The notes under the pieces are model-generated. The model had not been told where the DNA came from. It did not search any database and saw nothing but the letters and a program-made list of their open reading frames with translations. Shown piece by piece: positions 34,882-43,179 of a stretch of 64,000 nucleotides of DNA. Origin of the DNA: Thalassospira lucentensis (GTDB lineage Bacteria > Pseudomonadota > Alphaproteobacteria > Rhodospirillales > Thalassospiraceae). The number at the start of each line of letters is the position of its first letter. Position 1 is the stretch's first letter. The position numbers and the translations under genes were made by a program. Where the stretch lies: the NCBI RefSeq assembly GCF_032921865.1, contig NZ_CP136684.1, forward strand, positions 4,192,501 to 4,256,500. The letters are read 5' to 3'.

Positions 34882-36927
34882 ATGTCGCAGTCATCCAGAC
34901 CGGTATTGCCGGGCAAATGCCGTCAACCGGTTTATGGCCTGTGCCGCGCAACCCTGCTTGCCGGCGTTGCCCTGACGGTATTGCCGGTCGCAGCCATCGC
35001 ACAAGAAACCAAAGCCGAAAACGAAACCATCCTGACGCCGATCGAAGTCACCGCTGGCCGGGATACCGCCCAAACGGCAGCAGGTGGTGTAACGATCACC
35101 CAGGAACAACTGGACCGCACCAATCCCCAGGACATCAAGGATGTCTTTGCAGGAGAAGCCGCAGTAACTGTTGGCGGACCAACCAAGATTTCCCAGAAGG
35201 TCTATGTGCAGGGCATCGAAAATACCAAGCTCAATGTCCAGATTGATGGCACACGTCAGGTTGACTCAACCTATCACCATATCGGCACGGCACTGATTGA
35301 TCCGGGCATGCTCAAAACCGTGCGCGTTGAGTCCGGTGTCGCGCCTGCCGACGCGGGACCGAACGCGCTTGGCGGATCGATGGCATATGAAACCAAGGAT
35401 GCACGTGACGTTCTGTCACCGGACGATCCTTTCGGTGGATCGGCCAAAATCCAGTATAACAGCAATACAAAAGGCTTTAGCGAATGGCTGACGATTGCCG
35501 GTCAGCATGATGGGTTTGAAGCACTTGGCTATGTCCAGAATAGCAATCAGGGCAACTACAAGGATGGCGACGGCGACGAAGTCGTCGGCACTGCAGATGG
35601 CAGCAAGAATGGGCTTGGAAAATTTGCGTTCACCGGGAACGAGGGATCGCGGATCGAAGCCTTTGCCAGCCATTTTGAAGACGAGGGCGTGCGCCCTGCC
35701 CGGCCGAACTTCGGATCGCTTGCTGGCGGGCAACTGCCACAATGGATTTCCTACAAGGATACATCGCTGGGTGTCAGCTATGTCGATGAAATGCCGGGAG
35801 ACCTGCTGGCACCGGAATTCAGCCTGAATTACAGTAAAACCAATCTTGATGTTCCCCGCCTTCAGGGCGGTCCGAATTTCTATCATGTACAGTCCGAGAT
35901 CGAGACCATCAACGGCAAAGCTGCCAATACATTTGATGTCGGCATGGGCGATGTGACGGCCGGTCTGGATTTCTATCACGATGAAGCTACCGGCACCCAT
36001 GACCGCACGCCCCGCGACGGAAGCTATAGCGAAACCACAACCAATATCGGTGCGTTTTCGCAAGCCCGACTGTCGCTGACCGATGCCTGGCGCGTATCAT
36101 TTGGTGGCCGTGCAGACCGTCAGTGGTTCGAAGGCGTTGACGGAACCGATTTCGAGGAATTCGGACTAAGCGGCAACGTGAATACCGAGTACGATGTCGT
36201 TGAAACGGTAACTGTTTATGGCGGGGCTGGCACACAGTTTGGCGGACTTCCACTTGGTAAATCCGCGATCTACAATTTCAGTGGCGTCTGGAATTATGAC
36301 GGATTTTCGCCTTCCCGCTCCAAAAACTTCAAGGCCGGCACACGTTATTCCGACGGTGGTTGGTCGCTTGACGGTAACGTATTCTACAACAAGATTGATG
36401 ATTCCCACGATCTGACCGGATCCGTGGTTGGCAGTACGGTTTACCGCAACACCACCATCGATCTCGTTACACAGGGCTACAACCTGTCAGCGGCTTACAA
36501 CTACGGTCCGGGTTTCGCCCGTGTGACCTATTCCCACACGGATGTCGAAACAGATGGTGATGCGCCTCTCAGCACCAATGCATCCTATCAGGGCGTTCTG
36601 CAGGGCGATATCTTCACCTTTGAAGTTGCACACGGATGGGATGACCTTGGTGTGCGGGTCGGTACAACGTCCGAACTTGCTCTGGCAAATGATGATCCCG
36701 AGGAAAACGGTTTCCCGAAACTCGATACCTATTTCGTGGCCAATCTTTACGGGGAATGGACGCCGGAAGCTTTGAATAACGCGGTGACCCTGCGCGTTGA
36801 TGCCCTGAACATTTTTGATCGCGACTATATCGACCGTGCAACCCCGGGATATGACAGTGCTCAAGTCGGAGAACCATATCACGAACCGGGACGCACCTTC
36901 CTTGTTTCTGCAAAGGTGACGTTCTGA
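34882..36927 (+). CDS. TonB-dependent outer-membrane receptor (iron chelate or heme)
   Basis: A 681-residue receptor. The signal peptide ends PVAAIA near 43; a TonB-box-like segment follows, then the plug domain (about 60-190: NPQDIKDVFAGEAAVTVGGP; YVQGIENTKLNVQIDG; VRVESGVAPADAGPNALGG) and a 22-strand barrel ending in YHEPGRTFLVSAKVTF with a terminal Phe. It imports a ferric chelate or heme using TonB energy from the convergent exb-tonB operon. The plug's YHHIGTALIDPGMLKTV resembles receptors outside the FecA/FhuA groups, so the ligand stays open. ATG 34882 (MSQSSRP) follows AAGGAA. Confidence 0.92.
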   Translation: MSQSSRPVLPGKCRQPVYGLCRATLLAGVALTVLPVAAIAQETKAENETILTPIEVTAGRDTAQTAAGGVTITQEQLDRTNPQDIKDVFAGEAAVTVGGPTKISQKVYVQGIENTKLNVQIDGTRQVDSTYHHIGTALIDPGMLKTVRVESGVAPADAGPNALGGSMAYETKDARDVLSPDDPFGGSAKIQYNSNTKGFSEWLTIAGQHDGFEALGYVQNSNQGNYKDGDGDEVVGTADGSKNGLGKFAFTGNEGSRIEAFASHFEDEGVRPARPNFGSLAGGQLPQWISYKDTSLGVSYVDEMPGDLLAPEFSLNYSKTNLDVPRLQGGPNFYHVQSEIETINGKAANTFDVGMGDVTAGLDFYHDEATGTHDRTPRDGSYSETTTNIGAFSQARLSLTDAWRVSFGGRADRQWFEGVDGTDFEEFGLSGNVNTEYDVVETVTVYGGAGTQFGGLPLGKSAIYNFSGVWNYDGFSPSRSKNFKAGTRYSDGGWSLDGNVFYNKIDDSHDLTGSVVGSTVYRNTTIDLVTQGYNLSAAYNYGPGFARVTYSHTDVETDGDAPLSTNASYQGVLQGDIFTFEVAHGWDDLGVRVGTTSELALANDDPEENGFPKLDTYFVANLYGEWTPEALNNAVTLRVDALNIFDRDYIDRATPGYDSAQVGEPYHEPGRTFLVSAKVTF

Positions 36928-37047
36928 TCAGACAATTTTCCAGCCGGTTTGAAATCCGTGATGGGTGGCATTCGTGCTACCCATTTCGGCGTTTCAGAAC
37001 GTATGCCACCCCATAAATACTATAAATACTCCAGCAGGACTTTTGCC

Positions 37048-38184
37048 ATGAAATTCAAATGCCTTCTTGCTCTGGCGACCCTCACGTCGATGATCGGCGG
37101 ATTGGCCCAGGCCAAAGAAACCATCACGCTGACCGATGTCTCGGGTCGCGAGGTCACCATTGAGGTCCCCGTTAAACATATGATCCTTGGCGAAGGCCGC
37201 TTTTTGCCAAGCCTTGGCATCCTTGATCCCAAAAATCCGGTCCGTTGGGTTGCCGGAATGATGGGCGAATTTAAAAACCTTGATCCCGCAACCTTTGCCC
37301 AATATCAGGCAAAATTTCCCGAAATTGACGATATTCCGCTGGTCGGACGCAGTGGCGAAGCAACATTCAGCGTCGAAAAGGCGATTACAGTTGAACCCGA
37401 TGTTGCAATTTTCGGTATAAACGGTGGTCACGGCCCCGGATCGGATAGCCACGAGGTCCTAAGACAATTCGGGGCGGCCCATATCCCGGTTGTCATGATC
37501 GACTTCCGCAGTGAACCGTTTGAAAACACCCCCAAAAGTATTCGCATTCTTGGCAAACTGATGGGCAAGGAAGATCAGGCCGAGGCATTCATCAAATTCT
37601 ACGAAGACAATCTGGCCAAGGTCACATCCGGCCTACAAGGCATCTCTGACAAACCCAAAGTTTTCCTTGAGAGCCGGGTTGGCCTGCATGGTTCCTGCTG
37701 CGAGGCGATGGGCAACCAGATGATCGGAAAATTTGTTGAAATGGCGGGAGGGCAAAACATCTTTGCCGACCGGATTCCCGGGGTCATCAGCCAGATTTCA
37801 GTCGAACAGCTACTGGTCGATCAACCGGATATATATGTGGCGACCGCAATTGGCGGGGCAACAATGACCGACGAGCAGAATGTGGGCCGTATCATACTTG
37901 GAACCTACGCCGATGCCGAAACATCACGCGCGTCCCTGGCCAAAAACATGGAACGCACCGGCTTGCCACAGCTCGACGCTGTTAAAAACGGCAAAGTCTA
38001 TGCCGCGTGGCATCATTTCTATAACACGCCGATGAATGTGACACTGTTACAGGCGATGGCAAAGTGGTTCCATCCCGATCAGTTTTCCGACCTTGATCCA
38101 GACGCGACCCTTGCCGAATTCTTTGACCGGTTCCAGCCGGTGGCACTGGATGGGGTTTACTGGATCGGCCTTGATCAACCTTAA
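37048..38184 (+). CDS. Periplasmic iron-chelate-binding protein (ABC type, FecB/BtuF fold)
   Basis: A 378-residue protein with a signal peptide (MKFKCLLALATLTSMIGGLA, cleaved after AQA) followed by the periplasmic-binding Rossmann lobes: ITLTDVSGREVTIEVP near 27-42, the lobe linker EPDVAIFGINGG near 117-128, and VEQLLVDQPDIYVATAIGG near 251-269. It would carry a siderophore or heme across the periplasm to an ABC permease. No permease or ATPase gene is adjacent. ATG 37048 follows AGGA; an upstream extension (from 36949) would bury the signal. It forms an operon with the receptor before it and the DUF2218 gene after it. Confidence 0.88.
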   Translation: MKFKCLLALATLTSMIGGLAQAKETITLTDVSGREVTIEVPVKHMILGEGRFLPSLGILDPKNPVRWVAGMMGEFKNLDPATFAQYQAKFPEIDDIPLVGRSGEATFSVEKAITVEPDVAIFGINGGHGPGSDSHEVLRQFGAAHIPVVMIDFRSEPFENTPKSIRILGKLMGKEDQAEAFIKFYEDNLAKVTSGLQGISDKPKVFLESRVGLHGSCCEAMGNQMIGKFVEMAGGQNIFADRIPGVISQISVEQLLVDQPDIYVATAIGGATMTDEQNVGRIILGTYADAETSRASLAKNMERTGLPQLDAVKNGKVYAAWHHFYNTPMNVTLLQAMAKWFHPDQFSDLDPDATLAEFFDRFQPVALDGVYWIGLDQP

Positions 38185-38234
38185 GCCCCTGCAATCAATT
38201 TCCTCATAAGAAACCATCAGAGATCGGTAAATCC

Positions 38235-38525
38235 ATGTTCAAAACCAAAGGATCGGTTCAGACCGAACATGCCAGCAAATATCTGCAACAACTGTGCAAG
38301 CACTTTGCCCATAAGGTAGAAGTCGATTTTACCCCCGATAAGGGGCATGTGAGCTTTCCGATGGGCCCATGCATCATTCAGGCCGATAACACCACCCTGC
38401 GCTTTGAGGGACAGTCAGAGAAAGCCGACGGGATCAAGGCCATGAAAGGCGTCATCATTTCACATCTGGATAAATTCGCATGGCGCGAACAGATTGAATA
38501 TGTCTGGGAAGACAGTTCGGACTAA
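38235..38525 (+). CDS. DUF2218 protein
   Basis: A 96-residue cytoplasmic protein of the DUF2218 family, short alpha/beta proteins often encoded beside siderophore uptake genes. Conserved features include QTEHASKYLQQLCKHFAHK near 9-27, VSFPMGPCIIQAD near 45-57 and the C-terminal FAWREQIEYVWED. The His-rich N-terminal helix could touch iron chelates or heme after import; this is speculation. It ends the receptor-binding-protein operon and is followed by a strong terminator. Confidence 0.88.
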   Translation: MFKTKGSVQTEHASKYLQQLCKHFAHKVEVDFTPDKGHVSFPMGPCIIQADNTTLRFEGQSEKADGIKAMKGVIISHLDKFAWREQIEYVWEDSSD

Positions 38526-38558
38526 GCCCGCCATTCTGACACAAAAAATGCCAGTCCT

Positions 38559-38589
38559 AAAAAATGCCAGTCTTCCGGACTGGCATTTT
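38559..38589. terminator. Bidirectional terminator of iron operons
   Basis: AAAAATGCCAGTC and GACTGGCATTTTT around TTCCG. A direct repeat of AAAAAATGCCAGTC precedes it at about 38542. It separates the convergent DUF2218 and tonB genes. Confidence 0.88.
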
Positions 38590-38594
38590 TCTGT

Positions 38595-39536
38595 TTAGCG
38601 AAGGTCGTAGATCACCGGGATCGTCAATGTCATTTCTGTGCGCGCCATATCCTCGGGGAATGGCGGAAAACGTTTAACCCGTTCGATCATATCCTGCGTC
38701 GCACGATCCAGAATGGATGAGCCACTCGGGCTAATCATTTCAAAGAGGGAAACCGTGCCATCGCGCTCGATAATCAGGCGGACCATATTCTGCCCTTCGA
38801 TCCCGCGCCGTTTGGCGCGATCAGGATATTCGCGATAACGCATCAGCATCTGCACAACAGCTGTCTGGTAATCGACAAAGGCTGCGCTGCTCATTGCAGC
38901 ACCACCGCCACTGCCCGACGCGGAACTTGCGGCCTGGCTTTGGGTTGCTTCGCCAACCGTCCCCTGGGATTTGACTGAATCCACCGGGCCGCCGGATGGC
39001 TGCTCGACCGGTTCGGCCGCGGCCTTTTCAACAGGCTTGGGCGCTTTTGCCGGTTCCGGTGTCGGTTTGGGTGGCTCGGGCTTTCTGCGGACCGGCATAA
39101 CGTCTGCCAAAAGAGGACTGACTTCGGGGACCGGTTCAGGTTCAGGTTCGACCACTTCCTCGACAACAGGTTCGGGAACAGGTTCCGGTTCAACGACCGG
39201 TTCGGGCTCGGGCTCAGGCACGGTTTCGACAACCGGTTCCGGCTCTGGTTCGGGCTCCGGCTCAACAACCGGCTCGGGAACGGGTTCCGGTTGAGGCTCT
39301 ACTTCCTCGACCGGTTTTTCACCCTGTTTGCTGTCTTCGGAATCGGCACTTTCTTCCGGTGTTTCAGCTTCACCCTCGGTCGCCTGTCCGCTGCCTAGCG
39401 AGATGCTAATGCTTTGCACGGCCCCCGCCCCGCCCCAACCGGCAGGCTGTGGTTCAGGCATGGCAAGAACAATACCCCCGGCAAGAACAATGCCGGTCAA
39501 CCCGGTCGCGATCAGGAAATCAATGCGTTTCGACAT
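38595..39536 (-). CDS. tonB: TonB energy-transducing protein
   Basis: A 313-residue inner-membrane-anchored protein. A single N-terminal helix ([20 protein letters not shown] near 6-25) is followed by a long periplasm-spanning linker of Glu-Pro repeats (about 75-165), nearly free of the Lys-Pro half found in enteric TonB. The C-terminal TonB domain is near 225-313 ([48 protein letters not shown]). It transduces proton-motive force from ExbB/ExbD to the receptor encoded on the other strand. It is the last gene of exbB-exbD-exbD-tonB, four bases after the second exbD. Confidence 0.92.
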   Translation of the reverse strand: MSKRIDFLIATGLTGIVLAGGIVLAMPEPQPAGWGGAGAVQSISISLGSGQATEGEAETPEESADSEDSKQGEKPVEEVEPQPEPVPEPVVEPEPEPEPEPVVETVPEPEPEPVVEPEPVPEPVVEEVVEPEPEPVPEVSPLLADVMPVRRKPEPPKPTPEPAKAPKPVEKAAAEPVEQPSGGPVDSVKSQGTVGEATQSQAASSASGSGGGAAMSSAAFVDYQTAVVQMLMRYREYPDRAKRRGIEGQNMVRLIIERDGTVSLFEMISPSGSSILDRATQDMIERVKRFPPFPEDMARTEMTLTIPVIYDLR

Positions 39537-39539
39537 TTT

Positions 39540-39956
39540 CTATCCGTCTTGGCCCTGATCTGCTTCCATGGCGGTCATCAACTGGACCTTTTCAATGCCA
39601 AGCTCTTGCAACCGTTTCAAAAGGGCAACGACACGTGCGCCTTCGGTGGTGCGATCGGCCCGGATTTCGACTGGCCGCCCGGCATAATCGGCTGGTAGCA
39701 AAGCCGCCAGATCAGCAATCTTGCCCTGACGATCATCAATGCCAATTTCGGCATTCTTGCCAAACCACAGCACAATCGTATCTTCGGGCTGGCTTTCGGC
39801 CGTGGAACTTGCCGGCGGGTCCACATCAAATGGTCCCAGCTTTTGCAAGCTTCCGGCAATCATGAAGAAAATCAGCAAAAGAAAGACGATGTTGATCAAA
39901 GGCAACATCGGTTCCTGTGCCGGGCTGTCATCGGAGACCTGGATACGACGCTTCAT
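39540..39956 (-). CDS. exbD: ExbD-type biopolymer transport protein, copy 2
   Basis: A 138-residue protein with one membrane helix (LPLINIVFLLLIFFMIAGSL near 18-37) and a periplasmic domain. The proton-pathway Asp of ExbD (D25 in E. coli) aligns with Asn in PLINIVFLLLIF (N22), whereas the neighbouring copy has Asp in PLIDVVFIL. This copy may thus lack the usual proton-carrying carboxylate. It overlaps the upstream exbD by four bases, indicating translational coupling. Confidence 0.88.
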   Translation of the reverse strand: MKRRIQVSDDSPAQEPMLPLINIVFLLLIFFMIAGSLQKLGPFDVDPPASSTAESQPEDTIVLWFGKNAEIGIDDRQGKIADLAALLPADYAGRPVEIRADRTTEGARVVALLKRLQELGIEKVQLMTAMEADQGQDG

Positions 39957-40342
39957 TCGATCAGATCCACATCAGTCACACCGCCGCGTCCCAGCGCATC
40001 CATGACAACAATCAGATGCTGCAAATCGGCACCGTTGACCGGGCGCAGATGAACACTGGCACCAGCATGTTTGCGTAAAATGGCCGCGGCAAGATTGGAA
40101 ATCGGCACGGCTTCGCCATTCAGCGACAAACCACCATTTGCATCAACATTGACCGTTACCGGACGGACGTCGCTGCTGCTGCGCGCCTGACCGTCTGTGA
40201 CAGTCACCGACATCTCGAAACCCTTCCAGTCAAGGAAACTGGAGGCCAGCATGAAAAAGATCAGCAGGATAAAGACAACATCAATCAGCGGTGTCAGGCC
40301 GATCATCGGCGAAGCACCACGATTTCGATCGCGCAATTGCAT
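39953..40342 (-). CDS. exbD: ExbD-type biopolymer transport protein, copy 1
   Basis: A 129-residue single-pass protein (LTPLIDVVFILLIFFMLASS near 17-36) with the functional Asp in PLIDVVF, followed by a small periplasmic domain (VTVNVDANGGLSLNGEAVPI). It forms the proton channel with ExbB. The gene begins 26 bases after exbB and overlaps the second exbD by four bases. Confidence 0.92.
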   Translation of the reverse strand: MQLRDRNRGASPMIGLTPLIDVVFILLIFFMLASSFLDWKGFEMSVTVTDGQARSSSDVRPVTVNVDANGGLSLNGEAVPISNLAAAILRKHAGASVHLRPVNGADLQHLIVVMDALGRGGVTDVDLIE

Positions 40343-40368
40343 AGGGCGTATTCCGACCTTGTTCGGGC

Positions 40369-41247
40369 TTATTCCGCCGCTTGGCGCAGCTCGGCGATAT
40401 TCGACGCGCGAAGCGCCCCCTTCTGAGCCAGTTCACCACGATTGATCACCATGGTGCAGACATCTTCCATGACCGCAGCGGCACGGGCGATAACGCCCTG
40501 CATCCACATGTGAAACGCGGTCGCCGGGATGGCGACAACAAGGCCGATTGCCGTGGTCAGAAGTGCAAGCCAGATACCGCCCGAAAGCACGGATGGGTCA
40601 ATGCGGCTTCCGGCACCTTCCATCTTCTGGAAGGCTTCAATCATGCCCATAACGGTACCCAGCAGGCCCAGAAGCGGGCTAAGCACCGCAATCGCCGACA
40701 TAATTCGCAAACCGCTGTTCAGACCATCAATTTCCTTGCGCGCGTGCGAAGCAATAATATCGGATGCCGCTTCGCGGTTTTCGGAATTGGCAACGGATAA
40801 TGTCATGCCAAACAGACCGATGCGAGCAGCAGGATGACGGCGGCGCGACAGAATCTGCGCGACCTGCTTATCGTCACCATTGGAAAGATGACGTTCGACA
40901 TCCTTGGCAAAACCGTCGGCAAAAATTCCACGCCGGATAAAGCCGACCAGCTTGTAGAAGAAAATCAGCATTCCGATTAATGCAAGTGCGGCCAGAACCC
41001 AACCAACAACCCCGGCACGATCGACAAGGTCATAAACCGGCAGGCTGCTGATGGCATCCGGCACGATGGTGCTTTCGGTGGTGACCAACGCACCATCTAC
41101 CGGCAGACCGGTTTCGGGATCCAAGGTTACCGCCCCATCTGCTGTTTGCGTAAGCACACCGTTAGCGGCATCCGTGGTGGCACCATCAAGGCCGAGCGGG
41201 GTCTGCGCATCTGGTGATGCGGACAGCTGGTTTACGGGTTCAGGCAT
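40369..41247 (-). CDS. exbB: ExbB/TolQ/MotA-family proton channel
   Basis: A 292-residue inner-membrane protein. An N-terminal extension of about 70 residues is followed by a first helix (AGVVGWVLAALALIGMLIFF near 79-98), then the conserved paired helices (LRIMSAIAVLSPLLGLLGTV near 175-194; IWLALLTTAIGLVVAIPATA near 222-241). It energises TonB with ExbD. ATG 41247 (MPEPVNQL) follows GGAAGAG. It is first gene of the operon; a possible Fur-like site (41301-41317) and a perfect palindrome (41337-41353) lie upstream. Confidence 0.92.
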   Translation of the reverse strand: MPEPVNQLSASPDAQTPLGLDGATTDAANGVLTQTADGAVTLDPETGLPVDGALVTTESTIVPDAISSLPVYDLVDRAGVVGWVLAALALIGMLIFFYKLVGFIRRGIFADGFAKDVERHLSNGDDKQVAQILSRRRHPAARIGLFGMTLSVANSENREAASDIIASHARKEIDGLNSGLRIMSAIAVLSPLLGLLGTVMGMIEAFQKMEGAGSRIDPSVLSGGIWLALLTTAIGLVVAIPATAFHMWMQGVIARAAAVMEDVCTMVINRGELAQKGALRASNIAELRQAAE

Positions 41248-41300
41248 GTAACTCTTCCGATCCAAAATACGATCAACGCCGGACGTCCTGCTCCAGCGCG

Positions 41301-41317
41301 TTTGAAACTGATTTGCA
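41301..41317. promoter_or_regulatory. Weak Fur-like site upstream of exbB
   Basis: On the minus strand TGCAAATCAGTTTCAAA matches the 47390-47406 site at 13 of 17 positions, and it sits 54 bases upstream of exbB. Plausible but weaker than the other three sites. Confidence 0.35.
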
Positions 41318-41336
41318 TTACTTACAAGAAATCACA

Positions 41337-41353
41337 TTGCGATGCAATCGCAA
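41337..41353. promoter_or_regulatory. Perfect palindrome upstream of exbB
   Basis: TTGCGAT-GCA-ATCGCAA is a perfect 7-3-7 inverted repeat, about 90 bases upstream of the exbB start. It looks like an operator; the regulator is unknown. Confidence 0.45.
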
Positions 41354-41474
41354 CTGCGAAAAGATGCGCTTTTTTCGCGCATGGCCGCATTGCATCACCC
41401 GAAAAACGGTACCCATCGCATGCCCTGAAACTGGGCGGAATCGGTTTTTGAAGGTAGAAAAGACCACGGAAAGC

Positions 41475-41508
41475 AAAACCCCCGGAACATCTGGGTTCCA
41501 GGGGTTTT
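41475..41508 (-). terminator. Terminator of tRNA-Lys copy A
   Basis: AAAACCCCCGGAAC and GTTCCAGGGGTTTT around a 6-base loop, just beyond the 3' end of the tRNA on the minus strand. Confidence 0.85.
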
Positions 41509-41512
41509 GAAA

Positions 41513-41588
41513 TGGTGAGCCCGACAGGATTCGAACCTGTGGCCAACTGATTAAAAGTCAGTTGCTCTACCAACTGAGCTACGGGCCC
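41513..41588 (-). tRNA. tRNA-Lys (anticodon TTT), copy A
   Basis: A 76-nt cloverleaf on the minus strand starting GGGCCCGTAGCTCAGTTGGT, with anticodon loop CTTTTAA, T-arm GGTTCGAATCC and an encoded CCA end. The acceptor stem GGGCCCG pairs with CGGGCTC (one G-T). It decodes AAA/AAG. Confidence 0.98.
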
Positions 41589-41783
41589 TCAACGTTGGTG
41601 AGCGGCCTTTTAATGCGCTGATCGCGAAGGGTCAACCCCCCTTTTTCGATCAAACTGCATGACAGCCATTCAAATGGTAAAAAACGTCAAAAACCGGCCT
41701 GTTTCCGATCCGTCAAAAAATGACACAGGTATCGAACGGAAGGTAATATGATAGTGACCACAACAGGAAATCCGGAAAAAGAA

Positions 41784-41818
41784 AAAGCCCCCGAAACCGA
41801 TTGGGTTTCAGGGGCTTA
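41784..41818 (-). terminator. Terminator of tRNA-Lys copy B
   Basis: AAGCCCCCGAAACC and GGGTTTCAGGGGCTT around a 4-base loop, with a T run on the minus strand. Confidence 0.85.
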
Positions 41819-41819
41819 T

Positions 41820-41895
41820 TGGTGAGCCCGACAGGATTCGAACCTGTGGCCAACTGATTAAAAGTCAGTTGCTCTACCAACTGAGCTACGGGCCC
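41820..41895 (-). tRNA. tRNA-Lys (anticodon TTT), copy B
   Basis: Identical over all 76 nt to the copy at 41513. The 14 bases flanking the 5' end (TCAACGTTGGTGA) are also shared, pointing to a recent local duplication, but each copy has its own terminator of different sequence. Confidence 0.98.
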
Positions 41896-42047
41896 TCAAC
41901 GTTGGTGAAGCGCGTTTTAATGGGACTGGCGGCTGCGGTCAACACCTGTTTTCCATATTTTCCGGGTTTTTATGCTTTCTGGCCCCAAAACGCGAAAGCC
42001 GCCCTGATCAAGGACGGCTTTCGGTTGCATTATGAGGACCAAAACGC

Positions 42048-42632
42048 TTATTGCGCGTCAGCCGCGACCTGCATTTTTACAATATGGTCCGGATCAGCAA
42101 CCCGGCCATTGGCCCACGGAGCCCCGCGCTTCAGACCATCAACATATTCCATGCCCGATACGACCTGCCCCCAGATGGTATATTGTCCATCAAGATGCGG
42201 CGCGTCGGCAAAGACGATGAAGAACTGCGAATCAGCACTGTTCGGATTGGCAGAACGCGCCATCGAAACAGTGCCGCGCACGTGATGTTCGTTTGAAAAC
42301 TCCGCCGGAAGCTTCTGGCCAGATCCGCCGGTACCGTCCCCTTTGGGATCACCGCCCTGCGCCATGAAACCTTCGATCACACGATGGAAGGTCAGGCCAT
42401 CATAGAAACCTTCTCGGGTCAGTTCCTTGATACGCTCGACATGCTTGGGCGCCAGATCCGGGCGCAGCTTGATCACAACGCGACCTGCTTCAAGATCCAG
42501 ATACAGGGTATTTTCCAGATCCTGCGATGCATCGGCCGACTGGGCCTGAGCACCGCCGCCGATTCCACCGTTCGACATGGTCACTATTCCTAATACGAGT
42601 ATAAAAAGAGATGCGAGACGAATAAGACGCAT
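42048..42632 (-). CDS. Periplasmic cyclophilin-type peptidyl-prolyl isomerase
   Basis: A 194-residue PPIase with a signal peptide (MRLIRLASLFILVLGIVTMS, cleaved near QAQS), so it folds proteins in the periplasm. Cyclophilin motifs are present: FYDGLTFHRVIEGFMAQGGD near 76-95, GTVSMARSANPNSADSQFFI near 119-138, and HLDGQYTIWGQVVSGM near 146-161. Its start lies seven bases after the coaD stop, so it ends a gyrA-coaD-ppi operon. Confidence 0.94.
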   Translation of the reverse strand: MRLIRLASLFILVLGIVTMSNGGIGGGAQAQSADASQDLENTLYLDLEAGRVVIKLRPDLAPKHVERIKELTREGFYDGLTFHRVIEGFMAQGGDPKGDGTGGSGQKLPAEFSNEHHVRGTVSMARSANPNSADSQFFIVFADAPHLDGQYTIWGQVVSGMEYVDGLKRGAPWANGRVADPDHIVKMQVAADAQ

Positions 42633-42639
42633 GGGTGCG

Positions 42640-43167
42640 CTATTCCTTTTCTTCGGCCAGCTTTTCGTGCAGTCGCTTCAGCACGTTTGCCGGCACAAAT
42701 TCGGTAACATTACCGCCTAGACGGGCGATTTCCTTCACAAAGCGTGAGGACACGAATTGCTGTTTATCCGACGCCATCAAAAAGACCGTCTCGACCTTGG
42801 GGGCAAGACGGGCATTCATTCCGGCCATCTGGAATTCATATTCGAAATCCGAAACGGCCCTCAGACCACGAATGATGATGCTTGACCCATTTTCCTGGGC
42901 AAACTGCATGAGAAGCGATCCGAACGGCTTCACGATGGTACAGGCAGCAACTTCGCCACCCGCAGCCTTAAGAGCCTCTTCGACCAGTGCGCAACGTTCT
43001 TCGACCCCAAACATAGGGCCCTTTCCCGCATTAACCGCAACGCCGACAATAAGCCTGTCAACGATGCGGGTCGCGCGACGAATAATGTCCATATGCCCCT
43101 GGGTTACCGGGTCAAACGTGCCCGGATAAATCCCGATACGTGAGGCGTTTGAAGACTGTTCGTTCAT
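42640..43167 (-). CDS. coaD: Phosphopantetheine adenylyltransferase
   Basis: A 175-residue cytoplasmic nucleotidyltransferase that makes dephospho-CoA from 4'-phosphopantetheine and ATP. The TxGH motif is at 22-25 (GTFDPVTQGHMDII), the substrate Arg region is IIRGLRAVSDFEYEFQM near 95-111, and the C-terminal ATP segment is SSRFVKEIARLGG. Slightly longer than E. coli CoaD (159). It lies 12 bases after gyrA in the same operon. Confidence 0.96.
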   Translation of the reverse strand: MNEQSSNASRIGIYPGTFDPVTQGHMDIIRRATRIVDRLIVGVAVNAGKGPMFGVEERCALVEEALKAAGGEVAACTIVKPFGSLLMQFAQENGSSIIIRGLRAVSDFEYEFQMAGMNARLAPKVETVFLMASDKQQFVSSRFVKEIARLGGNVTEFVPANVLKRLHEKLAEEKE

Positions 43168-43179
43168 TGATCTTCCGTT

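Noticed and set aside
39100..39300. Repeated GGTTCGGG-like units resembling a CRISPR or tandem repeat array
   Set aside because: They encode the Glu-Pro repeats of TonB, with irregular length and no spacers.
41513..41895. Tandem tRNA-Lys as a prophage or island attachment site
   Set aside because: No integrase, direct-repeat boundary or foreign block lies next to them; both copies are complete with own terminators.
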